Shown piece after piece: positions 27,793 to 37,024 of a DNA stretch of 64,000 nt. The stretch comes from JBCBJX01 sp964342855 (GTDB taxonomy: Bacteria; Pseudomonadota; Alphaproteobacteria; Caulobacterales; Parvularculaceae). The stretch is taken from positions 61,846-125,845 of the forward strand of contig CAYFIB010000004.1 of assembly GCA_964342855.1 (NCBI GenBank), given 5' to 3'. A program made the translations under genes and the position numbers. The notes beneath the pieces are model-generated. The model saw nothing but the letters and a program-made list of their open reading frames with translations. It made no database searches and was not told the origin of the DNA. Position 1 is the first letter of the stretch, and each line of letters opens with the position of its first letter.

Positions 27793-29464
27793 CCGTACTC
27801 GGTGCGTAAATGGTGATCGTCACTTCGCGTCCCTTGGAGTAATTGAAGCCTTCAAGCGTCGCCACCGGTGCGGCGCGCAGGCTCGTGCGGGCCAACGCCG
27901 CGCAGAACGCCGCCTGTTCGCGCGCTTCAACAGCGGCGGCGCCGCGCAATGTCGCGAACGCCTCCGCGGCGGGCGCGGGTTCCGCCAGCACCGTCTTTGT
28001 GCCGAAGAGGAAGACGGCGGACGGTTCGTAATACCCGGTCGAAACGAAGGCGGGCGCGCCGTCGAGGCGCGGGTGCAGATCCGCCGCATCGACGGCGGCG
28101 GAGATGCGACGGCTGATATCGAGGCGGTCGGCCGCGGGCAATGTGACTTCAAGGACGGACCACGCGAGCAGGCCGCCCGCAGCCGCCGCGACGAGCGCCG
28201 ATGCTTTCAGCGCGCCCCGCCAGGCGAAGACGGCCGCGGCGAGCGTGAGAAGAACGAGCGCCCCCGCCGCGATGTCGGCATAGAGCGGCGGCGACGTCCA
28301 ATCGTGTAAAGACGAAAACTCAGCAGGGATGGCGATGAGCAAGGCGGCGAACGCCAGCCCGAGGAGCGCGTAGAGGACGGCGAAGCCGCGCACGAGCCCG
28401 AGACGCGGCGCGGGCGCGGCCACGAATGCTCCGGCGATGAGCGCCAGCGCCGGATAGAGCGGCAGGACATAGTGCGGCAGCTTGGTCGACGCGATTTCGA
28501 AGATCACCCAGGCGGGCGCAGCCCAGAAAAAGAGCCATGCGGCTGCAGGGCCCCGATTAACCGCGCTCTCGCCGCGCAGCGCGGCCGCGACGCCCGCGCC
28601 AAGGAAGGGGAGGGCGGGCCAGAAGAGCACCGGGAGTAAGAGAAGATGCAGACCGGGCGGCGCGCCGTGGGCTTCCTGAGCCTCGGTCAGTTTGGCGACG
28701 CCGTCGGTTCCCATCGCCTCGGAGATGAAGCGCCCTTCCGTCTGCACCGTAATCAGGAGCGTCCACGGCGCGACGATGAGCCCCGCGAGAAGAACGCCCG
28801 AGACCAGGTGCAGCCGACGCCAGAGCGCCGCCCGCCAGTTGGTCAGCGACAGCCCGCCGACGGTGAAGACGGCGATCATCGGCGCGATCGGCCCTTTGAT
28901 GAGCGCGCCGAGCCCCAGCCCGATCCAGAACGCGTACGCGCTCAATCGGCTCCGCCCCCCGCGTTCCTCCCATGCGTCTCGCAAAATGCCGGCGAGCCCG
29001 AACTGCATGAGCGCGACGGCGCCGAAGAGAAGCGCGTCAGACTTCGCGATCGTCGCTTCCCCGGCGAGAGAGGGCGCGGCGGCCATGAGAATGGCGCTGA
29101 AAAACGCCGCATCCGGATCGATCAGGCGACGCGCCGCGAAATAGAGAAAGAAGACGCCGAGAACCGCCCCGATCAGGGACGGGAGCCGGTGGGCGACGAC
29201 GTCGCGCGCCTCGACCTCGCTCAGAAACGCGACCGATGCGGCCTGCGACCAGTACGAGCCCGCCGGTTTCTTGTTCCGCTCCGCATCCTGAAAGCTGATC
29301 GAGACATAGTCGCCCGTCTCCAGCATCTGCACGCTCGCCTGCATGAAGCGGCTTTCATCGCGGTCGAGCGGCGCCAGCGCGCCCAGCCCCGGCAGCGCCA
29401 TGAACAGCGCAAACGCGACGACGGCGAACGAGCCAAGAAGCGGGTTACGCAAGAAAGCGGTCAA
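27767..29464 (-). CDS. ArnT/PMT-like membrane glycosyltransferase
   Basis: The 565-residue, 10-12-helix transferase is a second GT39/GT83 member. Its first loop has APLDRDESRFMQASVQML with the catalytic-type DRDE and a YWSQA segment, closely matching ArnT. It starts with TTG; no in-frame ATG lies nearby. The adjacent DPM1-like GT2 gene, divergent at 29638, could supply the polyprenyl-phosphate sugar donor. Likely role: decorating lipid A or another envelope glycan. Confidence 0.87.
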   Translation of the reverse strand: MTAFLRNPLLGSFAVVAFALFMALPGLGALAPLDRDESRFMQASVQMLETGDYVSISFQDAERNKKPAGSYWSQAASVAFLSEVEARDVVAHRLPSLIGAVLGVFFLYFAARRLIDPDAAFFSAILMAAAPSLAGEATIAKSDALLFGAVALMQFGLAGILRDAWEERGGRSRLSAYAFWIGLGLGALIKGPIAPMIAVFTVGGLSLTNWRAALWRRLHLVSGVLLAGLIVAPWTLLITVQTEGRFISEAMGTDGVAKLTEAQEAHGAPPGLHLLLLPVLFWPALPFLGAGVAAALRGESAVNRGPAAAWLFFWAAPAWVIFEIASTKLPHYVLPLYPALALIAGAFVAAPAPRLGLVRGFAVLYALLGLAFAALLIAIPAEFSSLHDWTSPPLYADIAAGALVLLTLAAAVFAWRGALKASALVAAAAGGLLAWSVLEVTLPAADRLDISRRISAAVDAADLHPRLDGAPAFVSTGYYEPSAVFLFGTKTVLAEPAPAAEAFATLRGAAAVEAREQAAFCAALARTSLRAAPVATLEGFNYSKGREVTITIYAPSTDEGAPGCV

Positions 29465-29637
29465 AGGACGATCTCGGCGGTCATGAGGGCGAACGCTTAT
29501 GTTCTACACCACGCGCGCGGACTTGTCTGACATCGGCGGGTGATCTTCGTCCGCTAAATCCGGTTGTGGCGACGCAGCGCTACCAATCCTCTCGCGAGAG
29601 GCGTACCACGGTCGCGATCATTGGGTAGGAACCTGAT

Positions 29638-30492
29638 TTGACGGCCAGAACACACTCTGTCGCAGCTTTTCAGCTGAACCGGACCCGCGCGGACGGCGCG
29701 CCGGAGGTGTCCGTCGTCACGCCCATGCACGACGAAGCGGAGAACGTCGCGCCGTTGATCGCCGAAATCGTCGCCGCGCTTGTCGAATTCGAGTTTGAGA
29801 TCATCGCCGTCGACGACCGCTCGGGCGACGACACCCTCGGCGCGCTTCGGCTGGTGCAGGAAAGCGTTCCGGAGCTGCGGATTTTCGCGCACGCCCGTCA
29901 GGCCGGGCAAAGCCGGGCGTTGCGAACAGGCGTTCTCGCCGCGCGGGCGCCGGTGGTGGTGACGATCGATGGCGACGGCCAGAACGACCCCGCCGACATT
30001 CCAACATTGGTGAAGGCGCTGAGCGATCCGCAGGCCGGGCCGGATATCGCCCTTGTCGGCGGGCGACGGCGCAAGCGACAGGACAGCGTCCCGAAGCGAC
30101 TGGCGGCGAGTTTCGCCAACGGCGTGCGCAAGCGCATTCTGAAGGACGGGGCGGACGACACCGGCTGCGGCCTCAAGGCGTTCTATCGCGACGCCTATCT
30201 CCGACTTCCCTATTTCGATCACATGCACCGCTACATTCCGGCTCTCATGCGCCGGGAGGGGCTGGAGGTCCGGTTCGTGGACGTCGCGCACCGGCCGCGA
30301 CTGCATGGCGCGTCGAATTATTCGAACTGGCAGCGCCTCGCTGTCGCGTTTCGCGACCTTCTGGGCGTTATCTGGCTTAACTCGCGTGCGAAATCGCCGG
30401 AGGCTGTGACCGAATTGCCGCCGTCGAAAACAGTCTCTGAAGAAGCGCGCGCGTTTGAGAAAAATTATGTTAAACTTCGCGCGAACCAGTGA
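29638..30492 (+). CDS. DPM1-like GT2 polyprenyl-phosphate glycosyltransferase
   Basis: The 284-residue GT2 enzyme has EVSVVTPMHDEAENVAPLI, IIAVDDRSGDDT, VVTIDGDGQNDPADIP (the DGDGQ metal/nucleotide site) and SNYSNWQR. This is the pattern of dolichol-phosphate-mannose synthase and ArnC-like enzymes, which load a sugar onto undecaprenyl phosphate. It lacks large C-terminal membrane helices. Translation likely begins at TTG 29638, since a TAGGA is 7 bases upstream. It is divergent from the ArnT-like pair, and the 173-bp gap must hold both promoters. Confidence 0.86.
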   Translation: MTARTHSVAAFQLNRTRADGAPEVSVVTPMHDEAENVAPLIAEIVAALVEFEFEIIAVDDRSGDDTLGALRLVQESVPELRIFAHARQAGQSRALRTGVLAARAPVVVTIDGDGQNDPADIPTLVKALSDPQAGPDIALVGGRRRKRQDSVPKRLAASFANGVRKRILKDGADDTGCGLKAFYRDAYLRLPYFDHMHRYIPALMRREGLEVRFVDVAHRPRLHGASNYSNWQRLAVAFRDLLGVIWLNSRAKSPEAVTELPPSKTVSEEARAFEKNYVKLRANQ

Positions 30493-30501
30493 GGAATACC
30501 C

Positions 30502-30927
30502 ATGGGATCGTTTCTGATTTTTCCGCTTCTCGCGTTCAGCGTCATTCTGTTCGCGATCCTGTCCATCACCGGCATCGGCGCGAGCGAAACGGGCGGCTGG
30601 TACGACATCCAGGCCGCGGTTCTGCCGCTCGTGACCGACAAATGGGAGGTCACTTTCGGCGATCTCTTCATCGCCGGCTCCATGGGCCTGTTGTTCATTG
30701 AGCTGTTGCGCTCGACGCAGACCGGCACGGACTCGATCATCAACCACGTCCTGTCGTTTCTGACGTTCGTGATCGCGCTCCTCCTGTTCATTCTGGCGCC
30801 CGGCTTCGGCAACTCGACCTTCTTCCTCATCGTCATCATGACGATGATGGATCTGGTCGCCGGCTTCATCGTGACGACGGTCACGGCGCGTCGCGACTTC
30901 GGCGTCGCGGAATCGGTGGTGCGCTAA
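30502..30927 (+). CDS. Small membrane protein, conserved hypothetical
   Basis: The 141-residue protein has four hydrophobic segments (residues about 4-24, 52-70, 82-102 and 108-127) and little else. It starts 9 bases after the DPM1-like stop, preceded by a GTGAGGA, so it belongs to that operon. Position suggests a role linked to glycan-lipid synthesis, but no family was recognised and none should be assumed. Confidence 0.72.
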   Translation: MGSFLIFPLLAFSVILFAILSITGIGASETGGWYDIQAAVLPLVTDKWEVTFGDLFIAGSMGLLFIELLRSTQTGTDSIINHVLSFLTFVIALLLFILAPGFGNSTFFLIVIMTMMDLVAGFIVTTVTARRDFGVAESVVR

Positions 30928-31050
30928 GCGCCCGGCAGCACCGCAGCGCAAAAACGGCGGCGCGCCGGCCGAGACGCTTCTAGATATTTCGGCTTTTTTT
31001 ACGCCTCCCGGTCACTGTCCCTTCGAGACGGTTACTTCCCTGAGGCGTAC

Positions 31051-32823
31051 ATGACGAGTTTGCGGAAAAAAGGCGCGGCGATTTCACCTGCCGCGGGCGA
31101 TCAGACGGCGCGCCACATCGCGCATGACGTCTGGGAGGCCGCGTCTTTCGCCACCGGAACGACCGTTGCAGAAATTGATCTCGACGCCGGCGAGACGCGC
31201 AATTTTAGCGGCGCGCCGATGTCGCCGTTAATGCAGCGCTTGGCCGCCGCGTTCGCCGACGTCGACGCATTTGCACGAATGACCAGCGACGAGGACGCCC
31301 GCGAACGCGAGGCGGTCCTGCGAGAGGCGCTTGCGTCACACTCCGGCTACCGGCTCCGCTACAATGTTAGAGACAGCGGCGAAAACGTCTATGTCTACGA
31401 AAGCGGCGGCGTCTTCGAGCGCGATGGTCAACACCTGATCGGCGTCGCGTTTCGCGCAATCGACGAAGAAGCGCAGCGCTCCATCAAACTCGCTGAATCC
31501 GCTGAACAGGACGAACTGACCCGTCAGCTCAATCGCGGCGCATTCTGCCGCCGCCTCGCCGAGGTCATCGGCGGCCCCGCCGAGGAGCACGCTGAAGCCG
31601 CCTACCTCCTCATCGCCATCGACGATCTCGGCGGCATCAACGCGGAATTCGGTTTTGACGCGGCGGATGAAGCGATTCGCGGGCTTTCGGCCCGCATCCG
31701 CGCCAGCCTCGGCGAGGACGACGTGATCGGACGCGTCGCCGGCAACAAGTTTGGCGTGCTGCTGCGCCAATGCGGTCCGGACGCCATTCGCGAACGCTGC
31801 GCCGATCTCATGAACGCCGTGCGCAGCGACCTGGTCATGACTGACGCGGGGCCGGTCTCCGCCTCCATCTCCATCGGCGCCGCGCCTCTCGCGCCGGAAA
31901 TCGAAAGCGCTGAAGTCGCGATGGTCCGCGGCGAAGCGGCGCTCAACCATGCGCGCCGCATGGGGCCGTCCAGCTGGGCGGTGTTCACTGACAAGATCGA
32001 CCGGGCGAGCCAGCGCAAGCGCAACGCCGAAGTATCGGACATGATCCTCAGCGCCCTGAACGAGCGTCGGATCACGCTCGCCTATCAGCCGATCGTCGCG
32101 GACGTCAATGAAACGCCGTCGCACTACGAATGTCTTATCCGCATGCGCGACCCGGACGGGCAGATCGTTCCCGCGCCGGACTTCATTCCGGCTGCGGAGC
32201 GCCTCGGCCTTGTTCACCTGCTCGACCGCCGGGTGCTGGAGCTTGCGACAGCGACGCTCAACGGCGCGCCGGACATTCAGGTCAACGTCAACGTTTCCTG
32301 GGAGACGATCAAAGACCCGGTCTGGGTGGAGGGCTATCTCGCGCACCTGCGCGCCAACGCCCGCGTCGCCGACCGGATCACGGTCGAGCTCACCGAAACG
32401 CAGGCCATCGACGCCTTCGACGCGACGGTCGACTTCGTGTCGGAAATCAAGGAGCTCGGCTGCAAGTTCGCGATCGACGATTTCGGCGCCGGGTACACCT
32501 CGTTCCGGAACCTGAAGGCGCTCGATATCGATATGCTGAAAATCGACGGCTCGTTCGTCTCCGGCGTCGCCTCCAGCCGCGAGAACCAGCTGTTCGTGCG
32601 TACACTGCTCGATCTCGCCAGGAACTTCGAAGTCCGCACCGTCGCCGAGTGGGTCGACAATGAAACCGACGCCCTCATGCTGAAGGGCCTCGGCGTCGAT
32701 TATCTGCAGGGCTTCATGATCGGCGTTCCGGAAATCGACCCCGTTTGGGCCGCGGACGCCGCATCCGTCGGGCGTCCGCGCGTCGATCGTCGCGCGCCAC
32801 CGCGGTCGTCAATCGCGATCTGA
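31051..32823 (+). CDS. GGDEF-EAL protein with degenerate GGDEF
   Basis: The 590-residue cytoplasmic protein has an N-terminal PAS-like sensor region (to about residue 140), a GGDEF domain (about 150-315) and an EAL domain (about 325-575). The cyclase signature reads AGNKF instead of GGDEF, so cyclic-di-GMP synthesis is unlikely. The EAL motif reads ECL but keeps the Glu, and the other catalytic elements are present: VELTET, DDFGAGYTS, LKIDGSF, AEWV and YLQGF. It therefore probably degrades or binds c-di-GMP. No transmembrane helix is seen. It stands alone between the glycan and PHB genes. Confidence 0.9.
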   Translation: MTSLRKKGAAISPAAGDQTARHIAHDVWEAASFATGTTVAEIDLDAGETRNFSGAPMSPLMQRLAAAFADVDAFARMTSDEDAREREAVLREALASHSGYRLRYNVRDSGENVYVYESGGVFERDGQHLIGVAFRAIDEEAQRSIKLAESAEQDELTRQLNRGAFCRRLAEVIGGPAEEHAEAAYLLIAIDDLGGINAEFGFDAADEAIRGLSARIRASLGEDDVIGRVAGNKFGVLLRQCGPDAIRERCADLMNAVRSDLVMTDAGPVSASISIGAAPLAPEIESAEVAMVRGEAALNHARRMGPSSWAVFTDKIDRASQRKRNAEVSDMILSALNERRITLAYQPIVADVNETPSHYECLIRMRDPDGQIVPAPDFIPAAERLGLVHLLDRRVLELATATLNGAPDIQVNVNVSWETIKDPVWVEGYLAHLRANARVADRITVELTETQAIDAFDATVDFVSEIKELGCKFAIDDFGAGYTSFRNLKALDIDMLKIDGSFVSGVASSRENQLFVRTLLDLARNFEVRTVAEWVDNETDALMLKGLGVDYLQGFMIGVPEIDPVWAADAASVGRPRVDRRAPPRSSIAI

Positions 32824-32827
32824 TCGC

Positions 32828-33412
32828 TCAGGCGTCGCTTTTGGCTTTTTCCAGTTCGGCGCGTAGCGACGCGATTTCCGCTCGTAGCGCGTCAGCATCG
32901 TCGCCCGGCGAGTTTTCGTTCTGCGGTTTCGCGCCGAAGGCGCCCGCGAACGGCGCGAACATGCGCATGGCGTTGTCGAACATCTCCGTGTTCTGACGCA
33001 CCTGTTCCTCAAACAGACGATAGCCGGGCGCCGCGCCGAAAGCCTGACTCATGCGGTCGCGCAGCTGCTCCTGATTTTTCAGGAACGAATCCATGCTCAT
33101 TTCGAGATAGGACGGCACGAACGCCTGCATCTGGTCGCCGTACATGCGGATCAGTTTGCGCAGGAAGTCGATGGGCAGCAGGTTCTGGCCCTTCGCTTCT
33201 TCCTCGAAGATGATCTGCGTCAGGACCGAGCGGGTGATGTCGTCGCCTGACTTTGCGTCGCGTACGACGAAGACTTCGCCGCCTTTCACCATCTGGCTGA
33301 GGTGGTCGAGCGTCACATAGGAACTCGTCGCCGTGTTGTAGAGCCGCCGGTTGGCGTACTTCTTCACGATAATCGGTTCGCCGGCGTCTTTTTTCTGATC
33401 CGTCGCGGCCAT
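32828..33412 (-). CDS. phaR: Polyhydroxyalkanoate synthesis repressor PhaR
   Basis: The 194-residue regulator carries the PhaR N-terminal DNA-binding domain (IIVKKYANRRLYNTATSSYVTLDHL) and the PHB-accumulation regulatory domain after it (TRSVLTQIIFEEEAKGQNLLP, LRKLIRMYGDQMQ). It ends in a short acidic coiled coil. PhaR represses phasin and PHB genes until polymer granules titrate it. Start MAATDQ is preferred to one six codons upstream. It is divergent from phaA and a matching dyad lies between them. Confidence 0.95.
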   Translation of the reverse strand: MAATDQKKDAGEPIIVKKYANRRLYNTATSSYVTLDHLSQMVKGGEVFVVRDAKSGDDITRSVLTQIIFEEEAKGQNLLPIDFLRKLIRMYGDQMQAFVPSYLEMSMDSFLKNQEQLRDRMSQAFGAAPGYRLFEEQVRQNTEMFDNAMRMFAPFAGAFGAKPQNENSPGDDADALRAEIASLRAELEKAKSDA

Positions 33413-33497
33413 GGCCGTCTCCCATTTCAACGCGCCTCCGTTTCGAAACGCGCGCTCTTTCAGAACAGCGGGACAGAAACGGGGCGGGTGTTTATAT

Positions 33498-33526
33498 TGC
33501 GCTGCGAAAGTGAATTTCGCACTGCA
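33498..33526. promoter_or_regulatory. Candidate PhaR operator between phaR and phaA
   Basis: A dyad TGC-N2-TGCGAAA-N5-TTTCGCA-N2-GCA lies in the 234-bp divergent region, 86 bp from the phaR start and 121 bp from phaA. PhaR of Paracoccus is known to bind TGC-rich palindromes (CTGC-spaced-GCAG), and the outer TGC/GCA repeats fit that type. Confidence 0.5.
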
Positions 33527-33646
33527 GCGTTCTTTTGCCTTCGGACGCTATCAAACGCTTTCCAGCGCGTCCATTTTCCATCGACGCGGCCCGTCTCTTT
33601 TTACTATGGTTAATCAAAGTCCTGCGCGTCACTGAAGGAGACCCTC

Positions 33647-34825
33647 ATGCGCGACGTCGTCATCGCTTCCGCCGCCCGCACGCCGATCGGCTCGTTTTCC
33701 GGCTCTCTCGCCACCACGCCCGCTTCTGAGCTGGGCGCGCTCGTTATCAAGGAGGCGATCTCCCGCGCCAAAGTCGACGCGGCGGAGATCTCCGAGGTGC
33801 TCCTGGGGCAGGTGCTGCAGGCCGCGCAGGGGCAGAACCCGGCGCGTCAGGCGAGCATTCACGCGGGCCTGCCGCAAGAAACACCAGCCATGACCATCAA
33901 CCAGGTCTGCGGGTCCGGTCTGCGCGCCGTCGCGCTCGGCATGCAGGCGATCGCGCTTGGCGATGCGGAGATGGTGATCGCGGGCGGGCAGGAGAACATG
34001 TCCCTTTCTCCGCACGCCGCGCACCTTCGCGCCGGCCACAAGATGGGCGATCTGTCCTACACCGACACCATGATCAAGGACGGCCTGTGGGACGCCTTCA
34101 ACAACTTCCATATGGGCATGACCGCGGAAAACCTCGCCGAGCGCCATCAGGTCTCGCGCGAGGAGCAGGACGCCTTCGCCGCCGCCAGCCAGAACAAGGC
34201 GGAAGCCGCGCGCAACGCCGGCAAGTTCAACGACGAAATCGTTCCCGTCACGATAAAGCAGCGCAAAGGCGAGATCGTGTTCGATACGGACGAGTTCATT
34301 CGCGACGGCGTGACCGCGGAATCGATCTCGGGGCTTCGGCCGGCGTTCAAGCGCGATGGCGGCTCGGTGACGGCGGCGAACGCGTCCGGCATCAATGACG
34401 GCGCGGCGGCCATGACGCTCATGTCGGCGGCGGATGCCGACAAGCGCGGGATCGAGCCGCTCGCGCGCATCGTCTCCTGGGCCCATGCGGGCGTCGATCC
34501 GGCCTATATGGGCATCGGGCCGGTGCCGGCCTCCCGGAAGGCGCTCGAGAAAGCCGGCTGGTCGCTCGGCGATGTCGACCTCATCGAAGCCAACGAAGCC
34601 TTCGCCGCGCAGGCGCTTTCCGTCGGCAAGGAGCTCGGGTGGGACCCGGAGAAGGTGAACGTCAACGGCGGCGCCATCGCCCTCGGCCACCCGATCGGCG
34701 CTTCCGGCGCGCGCATTCTCATCACGCTCATCCACGAAATGAAGCGCCGCGATGTGAAAAAGGGGCTCGCGACCCTGTGCATCGGCGGCGGCATGGGCGT
34801 CGCGCTCTGCGTCGAGCGCGACTGA
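33647..34825 (+). CDS. phaA: Acetyl-CoA acetyltransferase (beta-ketothiolase)
   Basis: The 392-residue thiolase condenses two acetyl-CoA to acetoacetyl-CoA, the first step of polyhydroxybutyrate synthesis. It has the acyl-enzyme Cys88 in NQVCGSGLRAV, the GHPIGASG His near residue 348, and the C-terminal CIGGGMGVAL Cys. AAGGAG lies just before the ATG. It is followed by a strong hairpin and then phaB. Confidence 0.96.
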   Translation: MRDVVIASAARTPIGSFSGSLATTPASELGALVIKEAISRAKVDAAEISEVLLGQVLQAAQGQNPARQASIHAGLPQETPAMTINQVCGSGLRAVALGMQAIALGDAEMVIAGGQENMSLSPHAAHLRAGHKMGDLSYTDTMIKDGLWDAFNNFHMGMTAENLAERHQVSREEQDAFAAASQNKAEAARNAGKFNDEIVPVTIKQRKGEIVFDTDEFIRDGVTAESISGLRPAFKRDGGSVTAANASGINDGAAAMTLMSAADADKRGIEPLARIVSWAHAGVDPAYMGIGPVPASRKALEKAGWSLGDVDLIEANEAFAAQALSVGKELGWDPEKVNVNGGAIALGHPIGASGARILITLIHEMKRRDVKKGLATLCIGGGMGVALCVERD

Positions 34826-34831
34826 TCCTGG

Positions 34832-34857
34832 AAGGCGCGCTGCGGCGCGCCTTTTTC
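34832..34857 (+). terminator. Rho-independent-type terminator after phaA
   Basis: A 9-bp perfect stem (AAGGCGCGC with GCGCGCCTT) and a 4-base loop are followed by a T run. It lies 7 bp after the phaA stop and could partly uncouple phaA from phaB. Confidence 0.75.
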
Positions 34858-34892
34858 AAACCTGCGAACAACAAGCGAGGGAGGAACGGACC

Positions 34893-35618
34893 ATGGCTAG
34901 AACGGCGATCGTCACCGGCGGCACGCGGGGCATCGGGCATTCAATTTCGACGGCGCTGAAGGACAAGGGCTTTCAGGTCGCTGCGATCTACGGCGGCAAC
35001 GACGAGGCCGCCGCGAAGTTCAAGGCCGAAACCGGCATCGCCGTCTACAAATGCGATGTCGCGGACGCGGAAACCTGCGCCGCGGTGGTTCGCGAAGTCG
35101 AGAGCGATCTCGGTCCGGTGGATGTTCTCGTGAACAACGCCGGCATCACGCGCGACGGCGCGTTCCATAAAATGTCGGAAGATCAGTGGTCGACCGTCAT
35201 CGCGACCAATCTCGACAGCGCCTACAACATGACGCACCCGGTGATCGACGGCATGCGCGCGCGCGGGTACGGGCGCATCATCAACATCTCCTCGATCAAC
35301 GGACAGAAAGGCCAGTTCGGCCAGGCGAACTACTCCGCCGCCAAGGCGGGGCTCATCGGCTTCACTCGCGCTCTGGCGCAGGAGACCGCGCGCAAGGGCA
35401 TCACCGTCAACGCCATCGCGCCCGGCTACATCGCGACGGACATGGTCGCGGCCATGGACGAGAAAGTGCTGGACGCGATCGTCGCGCAGATCCCGGTCGG
35501 GCGTCTTGGAACGCCCGAAGAGATCGCCCATTGCGTAACCTTCCTTGCGGACGACCTTTCCGGCTTCATCACGGGCTCGGTGCTCACCGCCAATGGCGGT
35601 CAATACATCGCGTCTTAA
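34893..35618 (+). CDS. phaB: Acetoacetyl-CoA reductase (SDR)
   Basis: The 241-residue short-chain dehydrogenase reduces acetoacetyl-CoA to (R)-3-hydroxybutyryl-CoA with NADPH. It shows TGGTRGIG (cofactor), VNNAGITRDGAFHKM, INISSINGQKGQFGQANYSAAKAG with the Ser-Tyr-Lys catalytic set, and the C-terminal SGFITGSVLTANGGQY. It is 67 bp from phaA, beyond the terminator hairpin, with a GAGGGAGG-like Shine-Dalgarno. The polymerase phaC is not in the window. Confidence 0.96.
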   Translation: MARTAIVTGGTRGIGHSISTALKDKGFQVAAIYGGNDEAAAKFKAETGIAVYKCDVADAETCAAVVREVESDLGPVDVLVNNAGITRDGAFHKMSEDQWSTVIATNLDSAYNMTHPVIDGMRARGYGRIINISSINGQKGQFGQANYSAAKAGLIGFTRALAQETARKGITVNAIAPGYIATDMVAAMDEKVLDAIVAQIPVGRLGTPEEIAHCVTFLADDLSGFITGSVLTANGGQYIAS

Positions 35619-35741
35619 GCGCGTTTATGCGGTCGCGGCGGCGCGATCCGGATCCATATCCGGGGCGCCGCCGGGCCTGTTTTTCGCCATCTTAACCCTC
35701 TACCCATCACGCTTCCGGGGGCAGTGACAGGACTGTTGGGT

Positions 35742-36614
35742 ATGCGCGACGTCGTCGCCGCTTTTCGTTTCGGCCTCCTCGGCCTCGCCGCCTTCGCGAC
35801 GCTCAGCGTCGCGGGAATGGCGAACGCGCGCCAGATCATCGATCGCGACAACCCGTTCTCCAATGTCTTCGCCCGACCGTCATCAGCGCGTAGCGCCGCG
35901 TTGCCGCTCGGCCATAATCCGAAGCTTCTGGTCGCGAGCGAAGGCCGGGCGCGGCTTGTTTTCGACGCGAAAGGCGCCGTCGCCCGGGCGCGATTTCACT
36001 GCTCCGGCGGCGATGTCGCCGTCGGCTGTCTCGGGCCTACGGGCGCGTGGTCCGACGAGATCCTGACGCTTTACGGCGCGCCCGGCGCGCGGGCGGACAT
36101 GGTCTATGCGACGCGCGATCGGGCGGTGCGTCTACGCATTTCGCCGCGCGGTCAGACGACGCTTTACTCCGCAGGCGGCGCCCCCGGCGGCGAACCCGTT
36201 TTCCTCGCCAAAGGTCCGGCGGCGCAGGCGATCTCCCTCGGCGCGCCGCTCGTACCGCGCGCGGCGGGGCCGCTGGAGGTGGCGCAGGATGCGCGCATCG
36301 CGGGTCGGCGCATCGCGCAGCGGCTCGGCGCGGACTTTGTCTTCGATATCGGCGAGGCGGCGGACGGCGTCGATCACTCCGTTCTCGGCGACGCCGTGAA
36401 CGTCACGGCGGCGGGCGTATACGCGGTCGCCTCCGATCCCATCGGGCGTCGGTCGCTCGCGGGCCGCGTGAGCCGCGTGCGGTTCGAGCGCGGCGACATT
36501 CCGGATATCGGCCTCGACGGCGAAACGCTCGTTGTCATTTATAATCCGCAAAAAGACGTTTCGGGTCGCCCAAGCTCGTCGCGCGTCCGGGCGTTCCTTG
36601 AGTCGCATCTATGA
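35742..36614 (+). CDS. Exported protein of unknown function
   Basis: The protein of about 290 residues has an N-terminal signal peptide (FGLLGLAAFATLSVAGMANA). The mature part is beta-rich with a pair of Cys (HCSGGDVAVGC) and a region RFERGDIPDIGLDGETLVVIYNP near the end. It may be a member of the DUF4908-type alphaproteobacterial exported proteins, but this is a weak impression. The frame can also start at a GTG 18 bases earlier. It overlaps the next gene by 4 bases (ATGA), so the two are coupled. Confidence 0.7.
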   Translation: MRDVVAAFRFGLLGLAAFATLSVAGMANARQIIDRDNPFSNVFARPSSARSAALPLGHNPKLLVASEGRARLVFDAKGAVARARFHCSGGDVAVGCLGPTGAWSDEILTLYGAPGARADMVYATRDRAVRLRISPRGQTTLYSAGGAPGGEPVFLAKGPAAQAISLGAPLVPRAAGPLEVAQDARIAGRRIAQRLGADFVFDIGEAADGVDHSVLGDAVNVTAAGVYAVASDPIGRRSLAGRVSRVRFERGDIPDIGLDGETLVVIYNPQKDVSGRPSSSRVRAFLESHL

Positions 36615-37024
36615 CGCGATGCGTTCTGGCGCTCGTCGTCGCCATGCTGGTTGCGGGAGAGGCGAGCGCGCAGAGCCTGACCGAAGAACGCGCGCGCCGA
36701 CGCGTGGAGCGGACGCTCGGCGACCAGATCAGCTTCACGAACTCCGTCTGCGAAACCGAGATCGCTCTCGGCGTCGTCTGGGGCGATATCGAGATAGCGG
36801 GTCGCGAGGGCTCGGCTGTGTCGGCGTGCGACGCCGCCCTGTCCGCCGTGGAGACCGTTTGCCGGTCGGAAGACCGGAACAAGGTCCGGCGGGAGATCGT
36901 TCGCTACCGGTGTGAACTTCCGGGCGCGGGTCTCGATCTCTCCGGCGGCACGTTCGCCTACGGCGTGGAGCCGGGCGAGGGCGACTATTACGCCGTGCTC
37001 CAGTTCCTGCGCGCGCGGCTGTAG
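36611..37024 (+). CDS. Exported protein of unknown function
   Basis: The 137-residue protein has a clear signal peptide cleaved after GEASA. The mature domain holds three Cys (VCETE, SACDAA, TVCRSE) plus RCELPG, which could form two disulfides in the periplasm. It is coupled by ATGA to the exported protein before it. The two probably act together in the envelope. No family was recognised. Its 3' end overlaps, tail to tail, the remnant of the broken cupin gene. Confidence 0.7.
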   Translation: MTRCVLALVVAMLVAGEASAQSLTEERARRRVERTLGDQISFTNSVCETEIALGVVWGDIEIAGREGSAVSACDAALSAVETVCRSEDRNKVRREIVRYRCELPGAGLDLSGGTFAYGVEPGEGDYYAVLQFLRARL

